In this document: one piece after another, positions 48,954-58,294 of the stretch
Layout: each line of letters begins with the position of its first letter
Position numbering within the stretch: position 1 is the stretch's first letter
Assembly: GCA_025362315.1 (NCBI GenBank)
Contig: JANYGP010000084.1
Location: 1-59,850, forward strand
Direction: 5' to 3'
DNA: 59,850 nt
DNA from: Polaromonas sp.
GTDB taxonomy: Bacteria; Pseudomonadota; Gammaproteobacteria; Burkholderiales; Burkholderiaceae_C
Notes under the pieces: model-generated
The model's database searches: none
What the model was told of the DNA's origin: nothing
The model's input: the letters and a program-made list of their open reading frames with translations, nothing else
Translations under genes and position numbers: made by a program

Positions 48954-48998
48954 ACCGCCCGCAAGCGCTTAGAGAGAGGCCGGGCGGTTTTTTGTTTT
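48954..48998 (+). terminator. Hairpin with T-run between dctP and dctQ
   Basis: Stem ACCGCCC / GGGCGGT with a 21-base loop followed by TTTTTGTTTTTG. It sits inside the presumed dctPQM operon, so it probably gives partial termination or protects the dctP message. Confidence 0.75.
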
Positions 48999-49021
48999 TG
49001 ACTGTTTTAGCGGGATTTATT

Positions 49022-49534
49022 TTGAAGACTTTTGAGCGGTATTTTTTGGGTGCCAACCGTTGGGTACTGATTGTGTTGCTGGCCGCCATGGCCTGCATTA
49101 TTTTTACCAACGTAGCGCTGCGCTATCTCACCAATCACTCGATTGAATGGGCTGAAGAAGTCTCCCGCCACATGATGATCTGGCTGACGTTTTTGGGCGC
49201 TGGCCCGGTGCTGCGCTACGGCGGGCATATTGCCGTTGAAAATTTGCAGGATGCATTGCCAAAGTCGATGGCAATCGCCCTGCGCGCCTTCATCGCGACA
49301 CTGCTGTTCGGGTTTTTTGTTTTCATGATCTGGTACGGCTGGCTGTACGTGGGGCGCACCATGTTTCAACTGACGGCAGCTACACAAATTCCGTTTGGCT
49401 ACATCTATGCGGCCATGCCAGTTGGCGGCGTCTTGCTGGTCATTCACTGGCTGCTGATTGTGAAAAGCTATGTTTTGAGACGTGAGTTTGCGTCTGATGC
49501 CCACTTTGACGCGACTGCGAGTGCATCACTGTGA
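49022..49534 (+). CDS. dctQ: TRAP transporter small permease DctQ
   Basis: A 170-residue protein with four membrane segments and the DctQ motifs FTNVALRYLTNHSIEWAEEVSR and GAGPVLRYGGHIAVEN. No ATG fits; a TTG at 49,022 (then KTFERYFLGANRW) preceded by AGCGGGA is the best start. The open frame reaches back to 48,992 into the terminator T-run. It overlaps dctM. Confidence 0.88.
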   Translation: MKTFERYFLGANRWVLIVLLAAMACIIFTNVALRYLTNHSIEWAEEVSRHMMIWLTFLGAGPVLRYGGHIAVENLQDALPKSMAIALRAFIATLLFGFFVFMIWYGWLYVGRTMFQLTAATQIPFGYIYAAMPVGGVLLVIHWLLIVKSYVLRREFASDAHFDATASASL

Positions 49535-50823
49535 GCGCCAGCCTGATTTTGCTGATTTCAGCATGCTTGTTTTTGGCCATTGGTGTGCCAGTTGCGTTTG
49601 CATTGGCCATGGCCACCGTAGCCGCGCTGGTGCTGGCCGAAAACTTTCCGCTGTTTGTTTTGCTGAAAGAAACCTTTACCGGCATGGACAGCTTTCCACT
49701 GATGGCAGTGCCGTTTTTCATCCTGGCTGCAGAGCTGATGAGCGGCGGGTCTTTGACTGAAGTTTTGCTCAAGTTTGCAGGGCAGTTTGTGGGTCACAAA
49801 CGCGGCGGCCTGGGCTACACCAATGTCGTGTCGCTAACTTTCTTTTCAGGCATTTCGGGCTCTGCGCTGGCAGACGCTGCAGGTCCAGGCTCCATGCTGA
49901 TCAAGATGATGGACAAAGCTGGTTATGACCGGTCGTATGCAGCAGCACTCACCGCAGCCACCGCCATTGTGGGGCCGATCATTCCGCCGTCGATCATCAT
50001 GATTATTTATGCGCTACAGGACGAGCGTGTGTCGGTCGGCGCCCTGTTCATTGCGGGTTTGATACCAGGCATTTTGATTGCTGTTGCGATGTGCGTGGTC
50101 AATTACTACGTGTCAAAAAAGCGCAATTACAAAGGCGCCGGCAAAATGCCGCCCTGGCGTGAAGTGCTTGCCACCACCTGGAAAGCCATACCTGCGCTTT
50201 TGCTGCCGGTCATCATTCTGGGCGGCATGCGTGCTGGCTGGTTTACACCCACAGAAGCTTCGGTGGTTGCTGTTTTTTATGCGCTCATCTGCGGCAAGTA
50301 CATTTACCGGACACTTGAATGGAAGGCATTGCCGGACATCTTGTCACGCTCTGCCCTGCTGACCGCTTCGGTATTGATCATCATTGGTTTGTCGGCTTCT
50401 TTTGCCTGGATTTTGACCATTGAAGGTTTGCCCCAGCAGGTCGCTGACTGGATCATTGGCATGCAGTTGTCGCCGTGGATGTTTCTGATCATCGTCAATA
50501 TATTTTTGCTGCTGTTTGGCATATTTATTGAGCCACTGCCTGGTGTGATGGTGCTGGCACCCATTCTTGCGCCGGTTGCAGCCAAGCTGGGCATTGACCC
50601 GATTCACTTTGCCATGGTGGTGATTTACAACCTGACGCTGGGCATGATCACGCCGCCCGTGGGTGGTTTGCTGTTTGTCACGTCCAACGTGTCGCGTGTG
50701 CCCATGGGGCCGCTGGTGCGAGAGCTGGTGCCATTTTTGTGGGCGCACGGCGCGGTGCTTGTGCTGCTGACATTCTGGCCAGCCTTGAGCACATGGGCGC
50801 CGCATGCCATGGGTTTCAAGTAG
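49531..50823 (+). CDS. dctM: TRAP transporter large permease DctM
   Basis: A 430-residue protein with about 11-12 membrane segments. It has FPLMAVPFFILAAELM, TFFSGISGSALADAAGPG, TAATAIVGPIIPPSIIMIIY, and FIEPLPGVMVLAPILAPVA, all DctM hallmarks of the Na+-driven TRAP transport domain. The GTG start overlaps the dctQ stop. The substrate is not evident from sequence; neighbours suggest a sugar acid. Confidence 0.94.
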   Translation: MSASLILLISACLFLAIGVPVAFALAMATVAALVLAENFPLFVLLKETFTGMDSFPLMAVPFFILAAELMSGGSLTEVLLKFAGQFVGHKRGGLGYTNVVSLTFFSGISGSALADAAGPGSMLIKMMDKAGYDRSYAAALTAATAIVGPIIPPSIIMIIYALQDERVSVGALFIAGLIPGILIAVAMCVVNYYVSKKRNYKGAGKMPPWREVLATTWKAIPALLLPVIILGGMRAGWFTPTEASVVAVFYALICGKYIYRTLEWKALPDILSRSALLTASVLIIIGLSASFAWILTIEGLPQQVADWIIGMQLSPWMFLIIVNIFLLLFGIFIEPLPGVMVLAPILAPVAAKLGIDPIHFAMVVIYNLTLGMITPPVGGLLFVTSNVSRVPMGPLVRELVPFLWAHGAVLVLLTFWPALSTWAPHAMGFK

Positions 50824-50854
50824 CCGGCTCTGCTTGAATAAGTTACACTGAAAG

Positions 50855-51080
50855 CGCCAGGAGAGAGCTTGCGAAACATCACGGATCGGAAGCCGCCGAA
50901 GGCGCAAGTGCCACCCGCAATGGTGCATTGAACGCTCAGGCAAAAGGACTGGCAACCGCCACAGGCGCACTGTGTTTGTGGCGTTCCCTACTGGAGAGAG
51001 ATTACGCAGGTAGTCCACCGAAGGAGCAAGCCCGTATCGCCGGGTGAATCTCTCAGGTACCCGGGACAGCAGGGGCAACG
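50855..51080 (+). promoter_or_regulatory. Tandem glycine riboswitch
   Basis: Two glycine aptamers in a row precede gcvT. The first runs from CAGGAGAGAGC through GCCGCCGAAGGCGCAAG to AACGCTCAGGCAAAAGGAC. The second runs from TGGAGAGAGATT through CCACCGAAGGAGCAAG and GGTGAATCTCTCAGGTACC to GGGACAGCAGGGG. These are the conserved gcvT-motif elements. Binding of glycine normally turns on the cleavage operon. No other gene lies in the 303 bases between dctM and gcvT. Confidence 0.95.
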
Positions 51081-51126
51081 CACCAGCTTTGGCTGGCTGA
51101 ATCTGTTTGCCTCTGGAGAATGCTTT

Positions 51127-52251
51127 TTGTCATCTGACCTGTTGCTGAAAACCCCGCTGCACGATTTGCACGTTGAACTTGGTGCGCGCATGGTGCCGTT
51201 TGCCGGCTATTCAATGCCTGTGCAATATCCGGCTGGCCTGATGGCCGAGCACGTGCACACGCGCAGTGCAGCTGGTTTGTTTGATGTGTCTCACATGGGG
51301 CAGCTAAGGCTTGAAGGAAACAATGCGGCGGCTGCTTTTGAAAGCCTGATGCCGGTTGATGTGATTGACCTGCCCGCGGGCAAGCAGCGTTACGGATTGC
51401 TGCTCAATGATGCAGGCGGCATCATGGACGACTTGATGTTCTTCAACCGTGGTGATGATATTTTCATCATTGTCAATGGTGCCTGCAAGGCAGTTGACAT
51501 TGCACACATCCAGCTAAAAATCGGCGCGTTGTGCAACGTTATTGCGATGCCTGACATGGCACTGCTGGCCCTGCAAGGCCCGCAAGCGGTGACTGCGCTG
51601 AGCCGCCTGGCACCTGGCGTCAAAAAACTGGTGTTCATGTCCGGTGGGCGATTTGATGTGGCGGGATGCGACTGTTTTTTAACCCGCAGTGGTTACACGG
51701 GTGAAGATGGTTTTGAGATTTCCGTGCACAACGGTCAGGCAGAAAAGCTGGCGCGCGCATTGCTTGCGCAGCCTGAAGTCAAACCCGTTGGTCTGGGCGC
51801 ACGCAATTCGCTGCGGCTGGAAGCTGGCCTGTGTCTGTACGGCCATGACATCGACACCACCACCACACCGGTTGAGGCCAGCCTGAACTGGGCGATTCAA
51901 AAAGTACGGCGAACGGGCGGCGCTCGGGCCGGAGGTTACCCAGGCGCAGACAAAGTTTTAATGCAGCTGGCAAACCCATCCGGCTTGGGCCGCAAGCGCG
52001 TGGGCCTGGTTGCACTTGAACGCATTCCGGTCCGCGACCACACCGCATTGCAGTCGCTAACCGGCCTGCCCGTGGGTGAAGTCACCAGCGGCCTGCTCGG
52101 GCCCAGCATCAATCAACCTGTGGCGATGGGATATGTCAGCTCTGAATTTGCAGCCATCGGCACGCAGGTCAACGCCATGGTGCGCGGCAAGCCTGTGTTG
52201 ATGGAAGTGCGCGCCATGCCGTTTGTACCCAACAATTACTTTCGCGGATAA
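51127..52251 (+). CDS. gcvT: Glycine cleavage system T protein (aminomethyltransferase)
   Basis: A 374-residue folate-dependent enzyme that releases ammonia and passes the methylene group from the H-protein arm to tetrahydrofolate. It shows the typical RMVPFAGYSMPVQYP, DVSHMGQLRLEG, GGIMDDLMFF, SGYTGEDGFEI and GLGARNSLRLEAGLCLYGHD motifs. Start: a TTG at 51,127, 8 bases after TGGAGAA; no ATG lies in frame upstream of the conserved N-terminus. It is first gene behind the glycine riboswitch. Confidence 0.95.
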   Translation: MSSDLLLKTPLHDLHVELGARMVPFAGYSMPVQYPAGLMAEHVHTRSAAGLFDVSHMGQLRLEGNNAAAAFESLMPVDVIDLPAGKQRYGLLLNDAGGIMDDLMFFNRGDDIFIIVNGACKAVDIAHIQLKIGALCNVIAMPDMALLALQGPQAVTALSRLAPGVKKLVFMSGGRFDVAGCDCFLTRSGYTGEDGFEISVHNGQAEKLARALLAQPEVKPVGLGARNSLRLEAGLCLYGHDIDTTTTPVEASLNWAIQKVRRTGGARAGGYPGADKVLMQLANPSGLGRKRVGLVALERIPVRDHTALQSLTGLPVGEVTSGLLGPSINQPVAMGYVSSEFAAIGTQVNAMVRGKPVLMEVRAMPFVPNNYFRG

Positions 52252-52275
52252 CCCCCTTTTTATTTGGAGAAACTG

Positions 52276-52647
52276 ATGACGATCAAATACACCGAAGACC
52301 ACGAGTGGCTCAAAATCGAAGGCGATATTGCCACGGTTGGCATCACCGTACACGCGCAGGACGCGCTGGGCGATGTGGTGTTTGTAGACTTGCCTGAAGT
52401 CGGCGCGCTGTTTGCACAAAAAGAAACAGCGGGCGTGGTCGAATCAGTCAAGGCGGCTGCTGATGTTTACATGCCGGTAGGCGGCGAGGTGACAGAAGTC
52501 AATGAAATCTTGAGGGCAGACCCTTCGCTGGCCAACACCGACCCACTGAACGGGGGCTGGTTTTTCAAAATCAAGATGTCAGATGCCTCGCAACTCGATG
52601 CGCTCATGGACGAGACCAGCTACAGCACTTTTTCAGCCAACGCTTGA
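52276..52647 (+). CDS. gcvH: Glycine cleavage system H protein
   Basis: A 123-residue lipoyl carrier: KYTEDHEWLKIEGD, ALGDVVFVDLPEVG, and the lipoylated lysine in ESVKAAADVYMPVGG. The ATG at 52,276 follows TTTGGAGAAAC. It shuttles the aminomethyl arm between P, T and L proteins. Confidence 0.96.
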   Translation: MTIKYTEDHEWLKIEGDIATVGITVHAQDALGDVVFVDLPEVGALFAQKETAGVVESVKAAADVYMPVGGEVTEVNEILRADPSLANTDPLNGGWFFKIKMSDASQLDALMDETSYSTFSANA

Positions 52648-52654
52648 CTTGTCC

Positions 52655-52770
52655 CCTCTCCCGCTCGATAGAGTGTGAGGGTTAGGGTCAGGGTGAGGGC
52701 AGCAGTGCTGAAGTTAGCACCGCTCCCAAATTGAAAGCGCCCTTACCCCTGCCCTCTCGTTCGAGGGGTG
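52655..52770. repeat. C/G-rich inverted repeat between gcvH and gcvP
   Basis: CCCCTCTCCCGCTCGATAG is partly mirrored by CCCTGCCCTCTCGTTCGAG, with the G-rich run GTGAGGGTTAGGGTCAGGG after the first. It resembles the C-rich stretch inserted in guaA (14,144-14,257). It separates gcvP from gcvH by 162 bases and may form a hairpin affecting downstream expression. Confidence 0.55.
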
Positions 52771-52809
52771 AAGAAATGAAACCAAAAAAACTTTTAGGAC
52801 AACTAAACC

Positions 52810-55758
52810 ATGTTGATGCAATCCGCCAAGCCTTTAGCCGAACTTGAAAATACGTCCGAGTTCATCGCCCGCCACATCGGCATTGACGACGCGGCCGAAG
52901 CACACATGCTCAGTGTGCTGGGTGCTGCGTCGCGCCGGGCGCTGATGGAAGCCATCATTCCGCCATCGATTGCACGCACCAGCGTGATGGCCATTCCTGC
53001 GCCTGTGACTGAGGCTGAAGCGCTCAGGCAGCTCAAAGTGATTGCATCAAAAAACAAGGTGCTCAAAAGCTTTATTGGCCAGGGCTATTACGGCACCCAC
53101 ACGCCCGGCGTAATCTTGCGCAACATTCTGGAAAACCCAGCCTGGTACACCGCGTACACGCCGTACCAGGCCGAGATTTCTCAGGGCCGGATGGAAGCAC
53201 TGATCAACTTTCAGACCATGGTGTGTGACCTGACAGGAATGCCTATCTCCAATGCGTCGATGCTTGATGAAGCGACTGCTGCTGCAGAGGCCATGACGTT
53301 GGCCAGGCGCAGCGTCAAGGCCAAAGGTAATGTGTGCATCGTTGCAGGTGATGCGCATCCGCAAACGATTGAAGTCATGCAGACCCGCGCCAAGCCGCTG
53401 GGCATTGAGATTAAAACAGCGCAATCATCGGACGAATGGAACGCGCTGATTGCGGGCGACGACTACTTTGCAGTACTGGAGCAATACCCTTCGACCACCG
53501 GCAGGCTCGGCACTGGCGGCGATGTCAAAACCGCTCATGCCAAAGGCGCAGCCTACATCGTGGCAGCCGATCTGCTGGCGTTGACTTTGCTGACCCCTCC
53601 CGGCCAATGGGGCAACGGCGACCCGACGGGTCAGGCTGACATTGTGGTCGGCACCACGCAGCGCTTTGGCATGCCGATGGGGGCGGGTGGCCCGCATGCC
53701 GCGTACCTGGCGTGCCGAGACGAATTCAAGCGATCAATGCCCGGCAGACTGGTGGGCGTGAGCATCGATGTGCATGGCAACCCGACATACCGCCTGGCGC
53801 TGCAGACGCGCGAGCAACACATCCGCCGCGAAAAAGCCACGTCCAACATCTGCACCGCACAGGTATTGCCAGCAGTGGTGGCCAGCATGTACGCGGTATA
53901 CCACGGCCCGCAGGGTTTGAAACGGATTGCCCAGCGTATTGCCAGCTACACCGCCATATTTGCCAAGGGATTGCAAACGCTGGGATATGAGTTGGTGCCG
54001 CACAGCAGCGGCTTCGATACGCTTTGCCTGCAAACAGGCGGTGCTACAGATTCAATAGCTGCCCGCGCCCGAAATTTGGGCGTGAACATGCGAAAAACGT
54101 CAGGTACCTGCACTGTGGTCTCGCTGGATGAAACCACAACACGCGCAGATATTGAACTGCTCTGGTCCATTTTCGCCAAACCCGGTCAGGCACTGTTCAA
54201 AGTCTCTGATTTCGAAAAAGGCATTGAACCGCTGATCCCCACAGAGCTGCGCCGCACCAGCGACTTTTTGACGCACCCGGTGTTTAACACACACCATTCT
54301 GAAACGTCGATGCTGCGTTATATCCGCAAGCTGAGCGACAAGGATCTGGCGCTTGACCGCAGCATGATCCCGCTTGGCAGCTGCACAATGAAGCTGAACG
54401 CTACCAGCGAGATGATTCCGATCACCTGGCCTGAGTTTGCCAACATCCACCCGTTTGCACCCGCTGACCAGCAACTTGGCTACGCGGAGCTGGACCTGCA
54501 ACTGCGCGACTGGTTGTGCCAGGCCACAGGCTATGCAGGCATCAGCCTACAGCCCAACGCAGGCTCGCAGGGCGAATACGCGGGCATGCTGGTGATCAAG
54601 GCGTTTCATGACGCACGCGGTGAAGGCCACCGAAACATTTGCTTGATACCAGCTTCTGCCCACGGCACCAACCCGGCCAGTGCCCAAATGGCGGGCATGA
54701 CGGTGGTGGTCACTGGCTGCGACGCACAAGGCAACGTTGACATGGTGGATATGGCGAAAAAGTGCGAGCAGCACAGCGCCAATCTGGCGGCAGTGATGAT
54801 CACTTACCCGTCAACCCACGGCGTGTTTGAATCCAACGTCAAGGAACTGTGTGCGCTGGTGCACAGCCACGGCGGTCGTGTGTACGTGGACGGTGCCAAC
54901 ATGAACGCGCTGGTTGGCACCGCAGCGCCAGGCGAGTTTGGCGGCGACGTCAGCCACCTGAATTTGCACAAGACGTTTTGCATTCCGCACGGCGGCGGCG
55001 GGCCGGGTGTCGGGCCGGTGTGCGTGGTCGCAGACCTCGTGCCCTTCTTACCGGGACATGCGACGGCCGGTATCGCATCGCATGGCGTCGGTGCGGTATC
55101 GGCCGCGCCACTCGGCAACGCAGCCGTGCTGCCGATCAGCTGGATGTACTGCCGCATGATGGGCGCTGAAGGCTTGCAGGCCGCAACCGAGACGGCCATC
55201 CTGTCGGCCAACTACATCAGCGCACGGCTGAAAAACCATTACCCCACGCTCTACGCCAGTCAGAACGCCGAAGGTCGCGGGCATGTCGCGCACGAGTGCA
55301 TTCTCGATCTGCGCCCGCTGAAAGAGACCAGCGGCGTCACCGCCGAAGACGTCGCCAAACGGCTCATCGACTTCGGCTTTCATGCGCCGACGCTGAGCTT
55401 CCCGGTGCCGGGCACGCTGATGGTCGAGCCGACCGAAAGCGAGCCGCTGGCCGAACTCGATCGCTTCGTCGACGCCATGATCGCCATCCGTGGCGAGATC
55501 CGGCGCATCGAAGAAGGCGTCTGGCCGCAGGACGACAACCCGCTCAAGCACGCGCCTCACACGGCAGTCAGCCTGCTCAGCTCAGAGTGGCCGCACCCGT
55601 ATTCGCGCGAGCTGGGGGCGTTCCCGCTGGCTGCGTTGCGGCAGGCCAAATACTGGCCACCGATCGGACGGGTCGACAACGTTTATGGGGACCGCAATCT
55701 GTTTTGCAGTTGCGTGCCGGTGGAGATGTACGAGACAACTGTGGAGGACAAGACATGA
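52810..55758 (+). CDS. gcvP: Glycine dehydrogenase (decarboxylating), P protein
   Basis: A 982-residue PLP enzyme that decarboxylates glycine and loads the H protein. It has [58 protein letters not shown], and [19 protein letters not shown] with Lys721 as the PLP lysine. Full length, no break. Two oddities. Codons at 54,043-54,085 match the dispersed element with no change in protein length. From just after Lys721 (about 54,980) base composition becomes clearly more GC-rich and the last quarter of the gene resembles the following genes rather than the preceding ones. It overlaps the downstream SDR gene by ATGA. Confidence 0.95.
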   Translation: MLMQSAKPLAELENTSEFIARHIGIDDAAEAHMLSVLGAASRRALMEAIIPPSIARTSVMAIPAPVTEAEALRQLKVIASKNKVLKSFIGQGYYGTHTPGVILRNILENPAWYTAYTPYQAEISQGRMEALINFQTMVCDLTGMPISNASMLDEATAAAEAMTLARRSVKAKGNVCIVAGDAHPQTIEVMQTRAKPLGIEIKTAQSSDEWNALIAGDDYFAVLEQYPSTTGRLGTGGDVKTAHAKGAAYIVAADLLALTLLTPPGQWGNGDPTGQADIVVGTTQRFGMPMGAGGPHAAYLACRDEFKRSMPGRLVGVSIDVHGNPTYRLALQTREQHIRREKATSNICTAQVLPAVVASMYAVYHGPQGLKRIAQRIASYTAIFAKGLQTLGYELVPHSSGFDTLCLQTGGATDSIAARARNLGVNMRKTSGTCTVVSLDETTTRADIELLWSIFAKPGQALFKVSDFEKGIEPLIPTELRRTSDFLTHPVFNTHHSETSMLRYIRKLSDKDLALDRSMIPLGSCTMKLNATSEMIPITWPEFANIHPFAPADQQLGYAELDLQLRDWLCQATGYAGISLQPNAGSQGEYAGMLVIKAFHDARGEGHRNICLIPASAHGTNPASAQMAGMTVVVTGCDAQGNVDMVDMAKKCEQHSANLAAVMITYPSTHGVFESNVKELCALVHSHGGRVYVDGANMNALVGTAAPGEFGGDVSHLNLHKTFCIPHGGGGPGVGPVCVVADLVPFLPGHATAGIASHGVGAVSAAPLGNAAVLPISWMYCRMMGAEGLQAATETAILSANYISARLKNHYPTLYASQNAEGRGHVAHECILDLRPLKETSGVTAEDVAKRLIDFGFHAPTLSFPVPGTLMVEPTESEPLAELDRFVDAMIAIRGEIRRIEEGVWPQDDNPLKHAPHTAVSLLSSEWPHPYSRELGAFPLAALRQAKYWPPIGRVDNVYGDRNLFCSCVPVEMYETTVEDKT
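54043..54085 (+). repeat. Dispersed ~55-bp element-like sequence inside gcvP
   Basis: Reads GCTACAGATTCAATAGCTGC, then CCGCGCCCGAAATTTGGGCG. It is sense-oriented and translates as [14 protein letters not shown]. Protein length here looks normal for GcvP, so this is a replacement or a chance resemblance rather than a net insertion. Confidence 0.5.
54955..55060. other. Compositional breakpoint within gcvP
   Basis: Left of this point, A/T-containing third positions and AT-rich gaps are frequent. Right of it, third positions are nearly all G or C and words such as GCGATC, TCGATC and CGTCG abound up to 59,850. The change falls at the best-conserved stretch of gcvP (the PLP-lysine and Gly-rich loop), where homologous recombination or assembly joining between two organisms is easiest. 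Judged by eye, not computed. Confidence 0.6.
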
Positions 55759-56549
55759 AAGACACCGAAACATTTTCCGGCTTGCTCGAAGGCCAGATCG
55801 CCTGGGTGACCGGTGGTGGCAGCGGCATTGGGCTGGCCGGCGCCGTCGCGCTCGCGCAAGCGGGTTGCCGCGTCGTCATCTCGGGGCGCGACGCAGCCAA
55901 ACTCGCTGGGGCAGTCAAGCAGGCAGCGGACCGCGGCGCGCCATCGGGCAGCATCACGGCCCTGCCGCTGGACGTGTCCGATCGCGCCTCCGTCGAGCGC
56001 GTCGCAACCGCCATCCAGGCGCAGCACGGTGGCGTCGACATCCTGGTCAACAGCGCCGGTGTCAACTTTCCGAAGCGCTTCTGGAAAGAGACCGATGCGG
56101 CCACCTTCGAGCAGGTCATGGCGATCAACCTCAACGGCGCCACGTTTTGCACGCTGGCCGTGCTGAAGGGCATGCAGGCGCGCCGCCGCGGCACCATCAT
56201 CAACGTCGCGTCGTTCGCGGGCTGGCACTTCAGCTACCTCACCGGGCCGGCCTACATCGCGAGCAAGGCGGGCTTGATGGCGCTCACGCATTCGTTCAAC
56301 ATCGAAGAATGCGTGAATGGTCTGCGCGCCACCGCGCTGTGTCCTGGAGAGGTATCAACGCCGATCCTCAAGCAGCGCCCGGTCGAGCCGAGCGAAGAAG
56401 ACAAGGCGCGCATGCTGCAAGAAGACGACATGGGCAAGACCATTCGCTTCATCGCCGAGATGCCGCCGCACGTGTGCATCAACGAGTTGGTCATCTCGCC
56501 AGTGTTTAACCGGGTGTACCTCGGCGGGGCGGATATTCAGCGGCGTTGA
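55755..56549 (+). CDS. Short-chain dehydrogenase/reductase
   Basis: A 264-residue classical [22 protein letters not shown] (TGxxxGxG), [14 protein letters not shown] (N-S-A-G), the serine in [19 protein letters not shown] (YxxxK), and PGEVSTPIL. The ATG at 55,755 overlaps the gcvP stop (ATGA) and is preferred although the frame is open far upstream inside gcvP. A C-terminal stretch ([18 protein letters not shown]) ends the protein. Substrate unknown. It lies in the GC-rich segment. Confidence 0.9.
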   Translation: MKDTETFSGLLEGQIAWVTGGGSGIGLAGAVALAQAGCRVVISGRDAAKLAGAVKQAADRGAPSGSITALPLDVSDRASVERVATAIQAQHGGVDILVNSAGVNFPKRFWKETDAATFEQVMAINLNGATFCTLAVLKGMQARRRGTIINVASFAGWHFSYLTGPAYIASKAGLMALTHSFNIEECVNGLRATALCPGEVSTPILKQRPVEPSEEDKARMLQEDDMGKTIRFIAEMPPHVCINELVISPVFNRVYLGGADIQRR

Positions 56550-56571
56550 GTGACAGCACGTCGGGCTCTTG

Positions 56572-57495
56572 CTAACGCTTCGCCATTTCCCCCGTAGCCA
56601 CCTGCCCACGCAACGCCCGCAGCTTTGACTTCATCCGCCGCTCGTTGTCCGGCCCCATTCGCACCAGCAGCTTCTGCCCGCTCGACAACGCCTCGAGCTG
56701 CGGGTCGGTGAACTCGTAGCGGGTCCACGGCCGTGACGACGGCACGGTGCCCTTCACCTCGGTCAGCTTGAGCTGCAATGGACCCTGCGGCTCGGGGGCC
56801 GCCAGCAAATGGTCGATAACCGCGACCAGCCGGTCATTGAAGTACTTGCCCGGATAACCCAGCTCTTCATAGGCCTGCTGAAACAGCGGGTACGGGCGCG
56901 CATAGACCGCGACGGCCTTGGCGCTGTCAATCGAATCCATGAACGCGATGAAGGCGGTGTAGCGCCCGGCATTGGCCGGATCGAGGGTCAGGGTCTCGTC
57001 TGTGCCCGTCACTTCGAAGCGCTGCGGCGTGGGTTGCGTTGGCCACATGCGCGAAGGCGCTTGCGCACTCGGCAGGTTGTCGACGGTCGCGACGAAGCGG
57101 CGCACGAAGTCATCGATCTGCAGGAACGATGCCACCGACTTGGCGTTCAGCAAATCGGTCAGCGCCTTGGTCACTGCCGCATTCGAATCGGCCAGCGAAG
57201 GCAACGCCGCGTCCGGCTGCGCAAGGGCGTCGATCGGGTTTTGCGGGCCTGTGGCAGCGGGCGCAGCAGGCGGTGCCGCAGGTGTCGCTGGAATGTCCGG
57301 CTGTGGCGCCGTTGCAGTCGGTGCGGGCGGTGTCGTTTGCCGCTGTCGCGACCAGTACCACCACCCTGCTGCTGCAGCGGCGGCAAGGACAAGCAGCGCG
57401 ATAACAATGCGCCACGGCGACGACTCGCGCGCTGGCCTGAATTCTGCTGGGTCTCTGGAATACTCTGATGGATCGCGTTCGGGCATGCATCCCAT
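56572..57495 (-). CDS. DUF3014 family membrane-anchored protein
   Basis: A roughly 307-residue protein: short cytosolic N-terminus, one membrane segment (WRIVIALLVLAAAAAAGWWYW, residues ~28-48), a Pro/Ala/Thr-rich tether to about residue 85, then a domain matching DUF3014. The domain shows SFLQIDDFVRRFVATVDNL, YTAFIAFMDSIDSAKAVAVY and GPLQLKLTEVKGTVPSSRPW. The function is unknown. Start at 57,495 (MGCMPERD) is preferred because GGCGGG lies six bases upstream; Met at 57,486 is an alternative. It converges on the SDR gene. Confidence 0.82.
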   Translation of the reverse strand: MGCMPERDPSEYSRDPAEFRPARESSPWRIVIALLVLAAAAAAGWWYWSRQRQTTPPAPTATAPQPDIPATPAAPPAAPAATGPQNPIDALAQPDAALPSLADSNAAVTKALTDLLNAKSVASFLQIDDFVRRFVATVDNLPSAQAPSRMWPTQPTPQRFEVTGTDETLTLDPANAGRYTAFIAFMDSIDSAKAVAVYARPYPLFQQAYEELGYPGKYFNDRLVAVIDHLLAAPEPQGPLQLKLTEVKGTVPSSRPWTRYEFTDPQLEALSSGQKLLVRMGPDNERRMKSKLRALRGQVATGEMAKR

Positions 57496-57550
57496 TAAAA
57501 ACCCGCCAGCATGACGCGCCGTAACGTCATGTGCACACCATGGACTCCCG

Positions 57551-58180
57551 ATGGACATCGACTTCTCGAAACTGACCGAACATCAGCGCTACAAACTCAT
57601 GGCGAGCCTGATCGTGCCGCGGCCCATCGCGCTGGTGACCACGCTCGGCGCCGACGGCGTGGTCAATGCGGCGCCCTTCAGCATGTTCAACATGATGGGC
57701 GAAGAGCCGCCGATCGTGATGATCAGCGTCAACCGCCTGCAAGATGGCGCGCTCAAGGACACCGCAGCCAACATCGTGCGCGAGCGCGAGTTCGTGGTGC
57801 ATCTGGCCGACGAAGACACTGCCGAGCAGATGCACCGCTGCGGCGAGCGCCATCCGGCGCATGTGAGCGAACTCGAAGTGGTCGGCTTCACTGCATTGCC
57901 GAGCAACTACGTCAAGCCGCCACGCATCGCCGAAGTGCCGGTCGCCTTTGAGTGCACGTTGTGGGAAACGCTCGAAACCGAAAGCCGTCAGATCTTTATC
58001 GGCCAAGTGCGGTGGATGCATGCGCGCGACGAGTTGATCGACACCGCACACTGGCGGGTGCGGCTGCAGCACTACTTTCCGATAGGCCGCTTTGGCGCGA
58101 GTTTCTACGTGAAGACGCGCGATCGGTACTCGCTGGCAGCGCAGGGCGAAGTGCGGAGTACGCAGATCGACGAGATGTAG
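57551..58180 (+). CDS. Flavin reductase family (FMN-binding split barrel) protein
   Basis: A 209-residue split-barrel flavoprotein: IVPRPIALVTTLGADGVVNAAPFSMFNMMGEEPP is typical (given here as two overlapping motifs PRPIALVTT and NAAPFSMFN). These precede VMISVNRLQDGALKDT and EFVVHLADE. Members reduce FMN with NAD(P)H or act on flavin-like compounds. Single gene, divergent from the DUF3014 gene. Substrate unknown. Confidence 0.87.
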   Translation: MDIDFSKLTEHQRYKLMASLIVPRPIALVTTLGADGVVNAAPFSMFNMMGEEPPIVMISVNRLQDGALKDTAANIVREREFVVHLADEDTAEQMHRCGERHPAHVSELEVVGFTALPSNYVKPPRIAEVPVAFECTLWETLETESRQIFIGQVRWMHARDELIDTAHWRVRLQHYFPIGRFGASFYVKTRDRYSLAAQGEVRSTQIDEM

Positions 58181-58233
58181 CAAAGGGCATCCGTTCGCAG
58201 GTCTGTCGCACGAACATTTCGTCCCGCTATTGA

Positions 58234-58294
58234 TATACGCATTGCGTATTTTCTGCGCGCATTCGCATTGCTCATAGCGTATATTTCGCCTATG
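58234..58294. promoter_or_regulatory. Palindromic operator-like sites before the HTH-ATCase gene
   Basis: ATACGCATTGCGTAT at 58,235-58,249 is a perfect 7+1+7 inverted repeat, 43 bases before the start codon. CATAG at 58,273-58,277 pairs with CTATG at 58,290-58,294, which includes the ATG. Such symmetry suits a dimeric DNA-binding protein; the downstream enzyme itself carries an HTH-like N-terminus. Confidence 0.5.

Noticed and set aside
55490..56509. Arg/His-rich 339-codon frame overlapping gcvP and the SDR gene
   Set aside because: Overlapping frame in GC-rich DNA; the SDR and gcvP frames carry all motifs.
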